Shown: piece after piece, positions 17,980 through 25,820 of the stretch
Layout: each line of letters opens with the position of its first letter
Position numbering within the stretch: the stretch's first letter is position 1
NCBI GenBank assembly: GCA_016207565.1
Contig: JACQPK010000154.1
Span: forward strand, 1-33,591
Length of the DNA stretch: 33,591 nt
Direction of reading: 5' to 3'
From: Elusimicrobiota bacterium
Lineage (GTDB): Bacteria; Elusimicrobiota; Elusimicrobia; UBA1565; JACRDR01
Position numbers and translations under genes: made by a program
Notes under the pieces: generated by a model
The model's input: the letters and a program-made list of their open reading frames with translations, nothing else
Database searches by the model: none
What the model was told of the DNA's origin: nothing

Positions 17980-19559
17980 CGGAGCACCGCCCCGCAGGCG
18001 TCCGCGCCCCCGGCCTCGGACCATGCGCGCTCGGCCGAGAGGGCGAGCGGCTCCGCGCCCGTGGTCCGGGCGGCGTGCGTCAGCAGCAGCGCCCGGAAAC
18101 ACGCGGGCCTCCTCGGGTCCGGCGTGCGCGCGAGGGCCAGCGCCAAGACGACGCAGCCCCCCCAGGCGGCGAACCACCGCTCCGCCGGCTTCGGCGCGAG
18201 GACCGCGGCGGCCGGCAGCCCTCTCAACGCCGCGCGCCCGGCGACCGCGCCGACGGCGGCGAGCGCGGCGATGAGGGCGGCGCCCTCGCCGCCGCCGAGC
18301 CCGAAGAGGGTGGTGGAGGAATAGCCGTCGCGCCACAGCGGGAGCACGAGCTCGACGAGTGGATTGCGGATCGACGGCGGCGCGTGGGGCATGCCGAGCT
18401 GGGCGGCGAGCACCTGCGCCGCCGACAGCCCCAGCAGCGCGAAGAACGCGATCCCCGGACGCGCGCCCCACGCCAGCGGCACCGCGAGAAAAGGCAGGAG
18501 CAGGACGAGGTAGCGGGGACCGTAAGTCCAGCCGCCGTGCCAGCCCGCGTAGCCCGAGAAGAGGACGGCCATGCCCGCAAACGTCGCGGCGATCCCGGCC
18601 GCCTCGACGCGGGCTCCCGGCAGCCTCCTCATGGCGGCGAGTCCCGGGAGCGCGTAGAGGAAGACCGGCATGATGAAGCCGAGGCCGCGCGCCGGCGAAG
18701 CGAGCAGCGCCGCGAGCGCCGCGGGGCTCGGGGCCGTGAAACCGAGCACGCCGCGGGCGGTGTAGTCCCGGAACGTGGGATTGCCGAGCACCTCGTAGGA
18801 CAGCGTGAAGGCGCTGCCGAAACACGCGCGGTTGTAGGCGCCCAAGAGCGCAGCGCACGCGGCCGCCCCCGCGAGGAACGCGGCCCTCGCCGGCGCGCCG
18901 CGCCGGGGCGAGGCGACGGCGTAGCCGGCCAGGGCGAGCGCGGGGAACACCGCCGGAAACTCGGTCAGGACGGCCAGGCCCGCCGCGAGCCCGGCTCCGA
19001 GCGCCCCGGCGGCCCCGCGCGAGCGACGGAGCAAAAAGAACGCGGCGAAAAGCCAGAACGCCGTCAGCTGGTGCCCGGAGAAGAGCGTCGCGTGGAGAGA
19101 CGCGATGCTTCCCAGGCCGTAGGCCAGCGTCGCCCAGAAGGCCCCCCGGGGCGACGCCCAGTCCGCGAGCAGGCGGAACATCAGGACGGCCAGGACCGCG
19201 AACGCCAGCGTCGTGGTCAGCAGGCGAAGGAGGTAGCGGGCGTGCTCCTCATACAGGAGGAGCGGCTCGGGGAGCCCTTCGATCCTGGGCAGGAGCGTCT
19301 TCCGAAGCGCCCAGTACGCCGGAGCTCCGACCACGAGCGTGCCGATGCCTTTGTTCGAGTAATAGTGTCCGCCGAAGAACGACTTGTCGACGGTGCGCTC
19401 GTGGTCCCGGTCGATGTGCAGGGTGCCGCGGTCGACGAGGCTGCCGACGGCCAAGAAGCGGCTGACCGTGTTGTCGTACTCGACCGGGTGGATGAAGCAG
19501 GCGCCGGTGAGCAGGAACGCGCAGAAGAGCCAGATCGACGCCGCTCGCACCGCCAGCAT
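17976..19559 (-). CDS. Polytopic GT-C-like membrane protein
   Basis: MLAVRAASIWLFCAFLLTGACFIHPVEYDNTVSRFLAVGSLVDRGTLHIDRDHERTVDKSFFGGHYYSNKGIG...; ATG at 19557-19559. The longer 1078-aa ORF is a GC-driven upstream extension. Confidence 0.68.
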   Translation of the reverse strand: MLAVRAASIWLFCAFLLTGACFIHPVEYDNTVSRFLAVGSLVDRGTLHIDRDHERTVDKSFFGGHYYSNKGIGTLVVGAPAYWALRKTLLPRIEGLPEPLLLYEEHARYLLRLLTTTLAFAVLAVLMFRLLADWASPRGAFWATLAYGLGSIASLHATLFSGHQLTAFWLFAAFFLLRRSRGAAGALGAGLAAGLAVLTEFPAVFPALALAGYAVASPRRGAPARAAFLAGAAACAALLGAYNRACFGSAFTLSYEVLGNPTFRDYTARGVLGFTAPSPAALAALLASPARGLGFIMPVFLYALPGLAAMRRLPGARVEAAGIAATFAGMAVLFSGYAGWHGGWTYGPRYLVLLLPFLAVPLAWGARPGIAFFALLGLSAAQVLAAQLGMPHAPPSIRNPLVELVLPLWRDGYSSTTLFGLGGGEGAALIAALAAVGAVAGRAALRGLPAAAVLAPKPAERWFAAWGGCVVLALALARTPDPRRPACFRALLLTHAARTTGAEPLALSAERAWSEAGGADACGAVLR

Positions 19560-19604
19560 GGTAGTAAATCGGCCTCGGCGCTGGCGGCCGGGCCGCGCAT
19601 CGGT

Positions 19605-19610
19605 TATGCT
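19605..19610 (+). promoter_or_regulatory. -10 element (TATGCT) for the histidine kinase
   Basis: GGTTATGCTAAGTCCCAGATG; ATG begins at 19620. Confidence 0.45.
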
Positions 19611-19619
19611 AAGTCCCAG

Positions 19620-21104
19620 ATGAAGCTGGCGGTGCAACTCAGCCTGGTCCTCGCGGGGCTGATCCTCGCGATCGTCTGCGGCTCGCTTTGGATGACGTAC
19701 CGCTCCGAGCGAGCGCACCTCGAGGAGAACCAGGACGCCTACATCCTCGCCGGCGTCGAACGGCTCGCGAGCCACTGCGGCAACTCGGCCGGGCCCGAGT
19801 TCGAGCGGCGGTGCCTCGAGGGCCTGCACTTCCTCATCCAGATGACCGCGCCGAAGGCCTTCACGGAGGCGGTGCTGGTGGACGGAAACTCGCGCATCCT
19901 GGTCCACAGCGACTTCCTCCAAGGGGACGCGGCGCTGCGCGGGCAGTACTCGACGAACGACTACTCGCAGCTCGCGGCCTCTCAGCGCGACCCGTCGGTG
20001 CTCCACCGGATCCTGCTGCGCAACGTCTCGCAGCGCGTCTTCACCGCTCCCGTCGTCGCGCCGACGGGCCCGATGGGGACGTTCGTCGTCGCCTACCGCG
20101 AGGCCGCGCTCCAGAACGCCCTCGCCTGGATCGAGCAGGACGCCCGTCGCCGCTTCCTGCAGGCGTGCCTCACCGGCACCGGGCTGGCGATCCTCTTCTC
20201 CGTCGGCTGGGTGCTCTACGCCCTCGTGCCGCTCGGCGACCTGGTCAAGGCCTCGCGCCGGGTCGCCGAAGGCGACTTCACGCACCGGATCCCCGTCACG
20301 CGCGACGACGAGCTCGGGAGGCTGGCCCGCGAGTTCAACCGCATGACGCAGCGCCTGGTGGAGCTCGACGACCTCAAGGACAGCTTCATGGCGAAGATCA
20401 CGCACGACCTGCGGAACCCGCTGAACGCGATCATCGGCTACGCGGAGCTGTGCCGCGGCGGCTTCCGCGGGCCGCTCACCCAGGAGCAGACCGAGACGCT
20501 GCAGCTCATCGTGCAAAACGGTCACTCCCTCGCCGAGCTCATCAACAACATCTTGGACGTGACCCAGCTCGAGGCGGGCCGGATGCGCTTCTCCCCCTCC
20601 GTGGTCGACCTGCAATCGGAGGTGGAGGGCGTCATCGAGCTCCTCAAGGTCCGCGCGGACCAGTACCAGATCCGCCTCGACGCGGCGCTCCTGCCCGAGC
20701 TCACGCAGGTGTGGGCCGACCCGCAGGCGTTCCGCCGCATCCTGGTCAACCTCATCTCGAACGCGCTGAAGTTCACGCCCGCCGAAGGCAGCGTCACGGT
20801 GAAGGCCTACCGCGGCAAGCCCAACGAGATCGTCGTCGCCGTGTCGGACACCGGCGTGGGCATCCCGGCCGAGCGCTTGAGCGAGCTCTTCAAGAAGTTC
20901 TCCCAGGTGCCGGAGACCCTCAACAAGGTCCGGCCCTCCGGCGGCACGGGCCTCGGTCTCGTGATCTGCAAGGAGATCGTCGAGGCGCACGGCGGCCGCA
21001 TCTGGGTCGAGAGCGCCGCGGGCCAAGGCACGACCTTCCTGTTCACCGTCCCCGAGAACGAGCCGAAGGTCTCGCCCGCGGCGTCCGCGCCCGTCATCGC
21101 GTAG
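19620..21104 (+). CDS. Membrane sensor histidine kinase (extracytoplasmic sensor, HAMP, HisKA, HATPase_c)
   Basis: Two TMs, HAMP (LVKASRRVAEGDFTHRIPVTRDDELGRLAREFNRM), H-box MAKITHDLRNPLNAIIGY, N-box NLISNALKFTP, DTGVGIP, GGTGLGLVICKEIVEAHGG. Confidence 0.95.
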   Translation: MKLAVQLSLVLAGLILAIVCGSLWMTYRSERAHLEENQDAYILAGVERLASHCGNSAGPEFERRCLEGLHFLIQMTAPKAFTEAVLVDGNSRILVHSDFLQGDAALRGQYSTNDYSQLAASQRDPSVLHRILLRNVSQRVFTAPVVAPTGPMGTFVVAYREAALQNALAWIEQDARRRFLQACLTGTGLAILFSVGWVLYALVPLGDLVKASRRVAEGDFTHRIPVTRDDELGRLAREFNRMTQRLVELDDLKDSFMAKITHDLRNPLNAIIGYAELCRGGFRGPLTQEQTETLQLIVQNGHSLAELINNILDVTQLEAGRMRFSPSVVDLQSEVEGVIELLKVRADQYQIRLDAALLPELTQVWADPQAFRRILVNLISNALKFTPAEGSVTVKAYRGKPNEIVVAVSDTGVGIPAERLSELFKKFSQVPETLNKVRPSGGTGLGLVICKEIVEAHGGRIWVESAAGQGTTFLFTVPENEPKVSPAASAPVIA

Positions 21105-21105
21105 C

Positions 21106-21945
21106 ATGCGCCTCGGCCTCCTCCTCGGCACCCTGCTCGTCCTCCTGGCGCTCGAGGCGCTGCTCCCGCTGCGGAAAGCGGTCGCCTCCAAGCTCCGCCG
21201 CGCGGCGATCAACCTCGCGCTGGCCGCCGTCGGCGCGCTGGTGCTGCGCGCGGTCTTCTTCCCGATCGTGCTCGCGGTGTCGAGCGACGTGAGCGCGCGC
21301 GGGTGGGGCCTGCTCGGCTGGCTCGGCTGGAAGGGGCCCGCGGCCGCGGCGCTCGCGGTCGCGCTCCTCGACTACACGCTCTATCTGTGGCACGTCGCCA
21401 ACCACCGGTGGTCGTTTTTGTGGCGGTTCCACGGCGTCCACCACGCCGACCTCGACCTCGACGTGACGACGGCCTCGCGCTTTCACGTCGGCGAGCTCGT
21501 CCTCTCGACCGGCTACCGCTCCGCGCAGGTCCTGGTACTCGGCGTGGACCCGTTCACGCTGGCCTTGTTCGAGACGCTCGTGACCCTATCCGCGCAGTTC
21601 CACCACGCGAACATCCGGCTGCCGATCGCGCTGGAACGCTTCCTCTTCGCGGCGATCGTGACGCCGCGGATGCACGGGATCCACCACTCGCTCGTCCGGC
21701 GCGAGACGGACTCGAACTTCTCCACGATCCTCAACGTCTGGGACCGGCTCCACCGCACGCTGCGCGCGAACGTCCCGCAGGCGGAACTGACGATCGGCGT
21801 CCCGGCCTACCGCGCTCTGGAGGCGGTGACGCTCTGGCGCAGCCTCGCGGTCCTCCCGCTCGAGACCCCCGCGTGGCGGCTGCCGGACGGCCGCGAGCCC
21901 GACCGGCCGGAGCTCGCCGCGCCGCTGTCGACGCTGGCCGCGTGA
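21106..21945 (+). CDS. Fatty acid hydroxylase / sterol desaturase superfamily membrane protein
   Basis: Histidine motifs HVANH, FHGVHH, HGIHH spaced as in the family; starts one nt after the kinase stop. Confidence 0.88.
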   Translation: MRLGLLLGTLLVLLALEALLPLRKAVASKLRRAAINLALAAVGALVLRAVFFPIVLAVSSDVSARGWGLLGWLGWKGPAAAALAVALLDYTLYLWHVANHRWSFLWRFHGVHHADLDLDVTTASRFHVGELVLSTGYRSAQVLVLGVDPFTLALFETLVTLSAQFHHANIRLPIALERFLFAAIVTPRMHGIHHSLVRRETDSNFSTILNVWDRLHRTLRANVPQAELTIGVPAYRALEAVTLWRSLAVLPLETPAWRLPDGREPDRPELAAPLSTLAA

Positions 21946-21958
21946 CGCCATAAGTTGG

Positions 21959-21964
21959 TATACT
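21959..21964 (+). promoter_or_regulatory. Extended -10 (TGGTATACT) for tRNA-Thr
   Basis: ttggTATACT ten nt upstream of the tRNA 5' end. Confidence 0.5.
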
Positions 21965-21973
21965 GACCCTCGC

Positions 21974-22045
21974 GCCGAGGTAGCTCAACGGTAGAGCAAT
22001 CGCTTCGTAAGCGATAGGTTGTGGGTTCGAATCCCATCCTCGGCT
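21974..22045 (+). tRNA. tRNA-Thr (anticodon CGT)
   Basis: Acceptor GCCGAGG/CCTCGGC; anticodon arm ATCGC-TTCGTAA-GCGAT with CGT at 22006-22008; T-arm GTGGG-TTCGAAT-CCCAT; no encoded CCA. Confidence 0.93.
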
Positions 22046-22058
22046 TTCCCTTCCAAAG

Positions 22059-22091
22059 AGTAAACCCTGGGGACAGTCCCCAGGGTTTACT
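22059..22091. repeat. Near-perfect palindrome AGTAAACCCTGGGGACAGTCCCCAGGGTTTACT (terminator and/or REP-like)
   Basis: 16-bp arms around one central base, followed by ATTTT on plus; lies between the tRNA and the convergent deacetylase gene. Confidence 0.8.
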
Positions 22092-22094
22092 ATT

Positions 22095-22898
22095 TTAGAT
22101 GCGGCGGCCGCGGACGAGGGACTTCAGCTTGCGGTCGAGGCCGTAGAGGCGGCCGTACACCGCCGCGAGGCGCGGGGAGCGGTAGAGGTGGATCCGGCGC
22201 CCGAACCAGCGCAGGTCCTCGCGCTGGACCTTGAAGCGGCGGACCTCGAAGCCGCCGGAGCCGAGACGGTTCGCTCCCGGCATCGCCGTGAAGGCGAGGC
22301 GGTAGCCGGCCGCCTCCACGCGCTCGAGCCACTCTGCCTCGTAGTCCCCCCAGGGCCAGGCGAGCGCGCCGCTCCAGCGCTTCACGCGCCGCTCGATCGC
22401 TTCGCGCGACCGCGAGAGCTCGCCGTCGAGGTCGGCCCACGGCCGCTCGCGGACGAAGTCCTTGTGTGTCTCCGTGTGGGAGCCGATCTCGAAGGTCCCG
22501 TCGGCCGACATCGCCGAAAGCTCCGACCAGCGCAGGAAGCCTTCCGGCTCGCGCTCGCGGGTGATCGTGTCGGCGAGGCGCCCTCCCTGCCCGGCGTTCG
22601 GGCGCGGGGCGCCTTCGCCGATCCGGCCGGTGATCACGAACACCTGCGCCGTGAACCCGCGGGTCCGCAGCGCCGGGTAGGCGTAGACCCAGTTGTCGGC
22701 GTAGCCGTCGTCGAACGTGAGCGCGACCGAGCGCTCCGGCGCGCGGGCCTTGCCCGTCACGTGGGCGTGGAGCTCGTCGGCCGTCAGCGTGCGGTAGCCG
22801 TTGACCGCGAGCCACTCGAGCTGCCGCTCGAAGCCCGCGGGCGTGACCTCGCGGTCGGGGGCGACGTGGTGGTAGATGAGGACGGGGACGGAGCTCAC
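22095..22898 (-). CDS. Polysaccharide deacetylase (NodB-like / CE4)
   Basis: VPVLIYHHVAPDREVTPAGFERQLEWLAVNGYRTLTADEL, VALTFDDGYADNWVYAYPALR, EIGSHTETHKD. Confidence 0.92.
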   Translation of the reverse strand: MSSVPVLIYHHVAPDREVTPAGFERQLEWLAVNGYRTLTADELHAHVTGKARAPERSVALTFDDGYADNWVYAYPALRTRGFTAQVFVITGRIGEGAPRPNAGQGGRLADTITREREPEGFLRWSELSAMSADGTFEIGSHTETHKDFVRERPWADLDGELSRSREAIERRVKRWSGALAWPWGDYEAEWLERVEAAGYRLAFTAMPGANRLGSGGFEVRRFKVQREDLRWFGRRIHLYRSPRLAAVYGRLYGLDRKLKSLVRGRRI

Positions 22899-23965
22899 TA
22901 CGCGAGGCTCTGGTAGACCTTCTCGAGGCGCTCCACGACGGCGTCCACGGAGAAGAGGCGCTCGGCCCGCTGGTAGCCGAATCTGGCGAGCCGCTCGGAC
23001 TCGGCCTTGTCCCGGAGGGCCGCGACGATGCCTTCGGCGAGCTCCCTCGGGTCGCCCGGCGTCACGAGCCTACCCGCGCGGCCCTCGTCGGCCACGTACG
23101 GCAGCCCGCCCACGCGCGAGGCGACCGTCGGCACGAGCGCGGCCTGAGCCTCGATGAGCGCCGTGCCGATCCCCTCCTGGAGGCTCGGCATGACGTAGAG
23201 GCGGCTGGAGGCCAGGAGCTCGGGGATGTCGTGGCGTTCGCCGAGGAGCTCGACCTCGCCGTTGAGGCCGAGGGCGTTCGCCTTCGGGCGGAGCGACTCG
23301 GTGTCGCGTCCCGCGATCCGGAAGCGGACCTCGGGCATCACGCGGCGGACGAGCGGGATCGCCTGCAGCAGCACCTCGTGGCCCTTGATGGCCGCGTAGT
23401 GGGCGACCATCGTGACGACGGGCGGGCCGTCCCCGGCGCGGGAGCGGCCGGCGCGGGCGGGCTCCCAGCGGGCGAAGTCGACGCCCGACGGGATGACGTC
23501 GATGCGGGAGCGCTCGGCGCCCGCGCGCACGAGCTCGTCGGCCGCGGGCTCGCAGACGGCGATGAACCGCTTTATCCGCCGCGACGAGTACTTGAAGCGG
23601 CTGAAGGGATTGCGGCCGATCGGCGTGATCACGCGGCGCGTCACCACGACCGGGGCCGAGAGGCCGACGAAGGTGGCCAGGAGCGCGAGGGCGTGCGCGC
23701 GCGGGTGATGCGCGTGGACGACCTGGGCCCCGACCTCGCGCGCGATCGAGGCCAAGCGCCGCGCGCCGGGGATATCGTAGTCCTGGCGAGGCACGAACGG
23801 GATGACGCCGACGCCGGCGGCCTTGAGCCGGTCGAAGAGCGTAAAGCCCTCGCGGCAGGCGACGGAGACCTCGTGCCCCAGCCGCTTGAGGCGCTGGGCG
23901 GTGAGCCAGATCTGGTTTGCTCCGCCGCACCAGCCGGTGGCCTCGGAGACGTAAAGAAGCTTCAC
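22898..23965 (-). CDS. GT4-family glycosyltransferase
   Basis: N-terminal GGANQIWLTAQRLKRLGHEVSVAC, HAHHPRAHAL, C-terminal SLQEGIGTALIEAQAALVPTVASRVGGLPYVADEGRAGRLVTPGDP. Confidence 0.92.
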   Translation of the reverse strand: MKLLYVSEATGWCGGANQIWLTAQRLKRLGHEVSVACREGFTLFDRLKAAGVGVIPFVPRQDYDIPGARRLASIAREVGAQVVHAHHPRAHALALLATFVGLSAPVVVTRRVITPIGRNPFSRFKYSSRRIKRFIAVCEPAADELVRAGAERSRIDVIPSGVDFARWEPARAGRSRAGDGPPVVTMVAHYAAIKGHEVLLQAIPLVRRVMPEVRFRIAGRDTESLRPKANALGLNGEVELLGERHDIPELLASSRLYVMPSLQEGIGTALIEAQAALVPTVASRVGGLPYVADEGRAGRLVTPGDPRELAEGIVAALRDKAESERLARFGYQRAERLFSVDAVVERLEKVYQSLA

Positions 23966-24024
23966 GAAGACGTCATTTTATCACAATTAACGGCAGGCGA
24001 ACGCGAGCAGGGCGGCGAGCGGCG

Positions 24025-25608
24025 CTACCAACGCTTGAGGGGCGAGGCGCCGGCGAAGTGGACCGCGAAGGCGATGCCCAGCTTCGTGAAGGCGGCGGCC
24101 TGCCCGAAGTGCATGCCTTCGGTGGTGTCGCGCTCCGAGTGGATGTTCGGGTTGTTGTCGGAGGGATCCTCGAACGGGAACGACGTCGGCACGCCGGTGC
24201 GGTTCCAGGACAGGTGGTCGCTCGTGCCGCCCCACAGCCGGCCCTGCCCGGTCGGCACGCCCGCGTAGCGCGCCGCGAGCTGAGCCAGCATCTTGTTGAG
24301 CTCGGGCGTCGTGTCGTCGGTGACGAACCAGATCTTGTCCGGCGCGCCCTTGGGCTTATAGAGGTTCATGTCGTTTTGCAGCATCGCGACGACCTTCTTG
24401 CCGGCCTTCGCGTAGCGGCGGGCCAGTTCGTTGGAGCCGAGCAGGCCCGCCTCTTCGGCCGCGTAGCCGTGGATCTCGAGCGTGCGCTCGAAGGTCGCGC
24501 CCTGCTCCATGAGCGTGCGAAAGGTCTCGAGGTTGGTCGCCGTCCCGCTCGCGTCGTCGTCGGCGCCGGGCGCCCGGTCGCGCGCGGTGCTGTCGATGTG
24601 GCTTCCGATGACGACGATCTCGTCGGGCCGTGTCCGGCCCTTGATCCGCACGATCAGGCTCGGCTGCGGCAGCTTGCCGGCGTGGTCGTCGACGATCACC
24701 TCGACGTCGGCGCGGGAGCCCGCGAGCGCGCGATAGCGTTTCGCCAGCGCCTCGGCCACGCCCTTGCCGGTCGCGGACTTGTACCAGCGGGTGTGGATCG
24801 CCGCCAGCTCCTCGACCGTCTCCTGGATCTTCGCGGGGTCCACCCTGGATGCCGCCGCTTGCGCGAGCGCGACGGTCTGGTCGATCGCGATGACGGGGGC
24901 CGGGGCCGCGCCGGCCGGGAGGATGCGCTCCCCGTCGATCCGGACGAGCGCCCCGTGATGCGGGCCGAAACCGTGCAGCCGCTCGAGGAACGCGGGCAGC
25001 CGGGACTCCGGCAGCCGCACGATCGCGAACTCGCCGGGCACGCCGGCCAGGAGCTCGGCGCCCGCCAGGGGCTGGCGCGCCAAGTCGACCCGCGTGCGGA
25101 CGGCGTAGACGTCGGTGAAATCGGAGTCGAGCGTGCCGGCCTTCCGGAGCGCCTGCCAGCGGTCCTGCCGGTAGACCGCCGTCGGGGCGACCTGCCCGCC
25201 GTTGGCCGGTATCTCGCGGATCTCGACGATGTCCTTGCGGGGGGCGACCGGTCCGGAGCCGTCGCTCGAGCCGGTGCCTCCGTCGAACGCCCGCTGCCAG
25301 GCCGCCGCCGCGATGGGCGACCGCCCGAGCGCGAGGGGCGCCGCCAGGCTTCGAGCGGCGGCGTCGACGACGGCCCGCGCCCGGAGCAGGCCGGCTCCAT
25401 GAGCCCCGGCGGGCGCCGGGCGGACGGAAGGCGCGGCGGGGATCGGGCTCGGAGAGAGCGCGAGCGAGGCGGACGCCTGCGCGGCTGAGCCCGCGACGCC
25501 GAGGGCTCCCGCGACGGGCATGACCGGCACGACGACGCGGGTCTGGGCGAGCGCCGGAGAGGCGGCGAGGAGGACGGAGAGCAAGGCGGCGGCGGATCGA
25601 GGGGCCAT
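24025..25608 (-). CDS. Secreted M28-family metallopeptidase
   Basis: Signal peptide MAPRSAAALLSVLLAASPALAQT; zinc-ligand pattern VIGSHIDS...GADDDASG...AAEEAGLLGS...NDMN...SDHLSWNRTGVP. ATG at 25608 fits a signal peptide and a -10 at 25616-25621. Confidence 0.88.
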   Translation of the reverse strand: MAPRSAAALLSVLLAASPALAQTRVVVPVMPVAGALGVAGSAAQASASLALSPSPIPAAPSVRPAPAGAHGAGLLRARAVVDAAARSLAAPLALGRSPIAAAAWQRAFDGGTGSSDGSGPVAPRKDIVEIREIPANGGQVAPTAVYRQDRWQALRKAGTLDSDFTDVYAVRTRVDLARQPLAGAELLAGVPGEFAIVRLPESRLPAFLERLHGFGPHHGALVRIDGERILPAGAAPAPVIAIDQTVALAQAAASRVDPAKIQETVEELAAIHTRWYKSATGKGVAEALAKRYRALAGSRADVEVIVDDHAGKLPQPSLIVRIKGRTRPDEIVVIGSHIDSTARDRAPGADDDASGTATNLETFRTLMEQGATFERTLEIHGYAAEEAGLLGSNELARRYAKAGKKVVAMLQNDMNLYKPKGAPDKIWFVTDDTTPELNKMLAQLAARYAGVPTGQGRLWGGTSDHLSWNRTGVPTSFPFEDPSDNNPNIHSERDTTEGMHFGQAAAFTKLGIAFAVHFAGASPLKRW

Positions 25609-25752
25609 GGCCCGCATCGTAGCAGAGGGCGGCCCTCGACAAGGGGAGCCCAAGGACCGTTCCGGCGCCCGACTTTGGGCCTACGCGCTGGAGCTCCCGT
25701 CTCGACCGCTCCCCGGCTGAGACGCGTCCTCCTCGAAAAACCCGAGGGGCCG

Positions 25753-25779
25753 AAGGGCCCAGGCCGGGCCCGGGCCCTT
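25753..25779. repeat. GC-rich hairpin AAGGGCCC...GGGCCCTT
   Basis: AAGGGCCC (25753-25760) and GGGCCCTT (25772-25779), with a further GGGCCC inside; no T-tract. Confidence 0.5.
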
Positions 25780-25820
25780 GGACGCTCCTTCCTAGGCCTT
25801 GTGGGCACCATGCTAAGAGC

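Noticed and set aside
18075-19619. 515-aa upstream extension of the histidine kinase ORF
   Set aside because: Overlaps a real minus-strand membrane protein gene, is Arg/Glu/Gly low complexity, and the natural start with TM segment is ATG 19620.
19560-21212. N-terminal extension of the minus-strand ORF 17976-21212
   Set aside because: Antisense to the histidine kinase; composition is GC artefact; true start ATG at 19559.
25753-25779. GGGCCC-rich hairpin as a terminator or regulatory element
   Set aside because: No T-tract and simple GGGCCC repetition in a GC-rich spacer; too weak for a functional claim.
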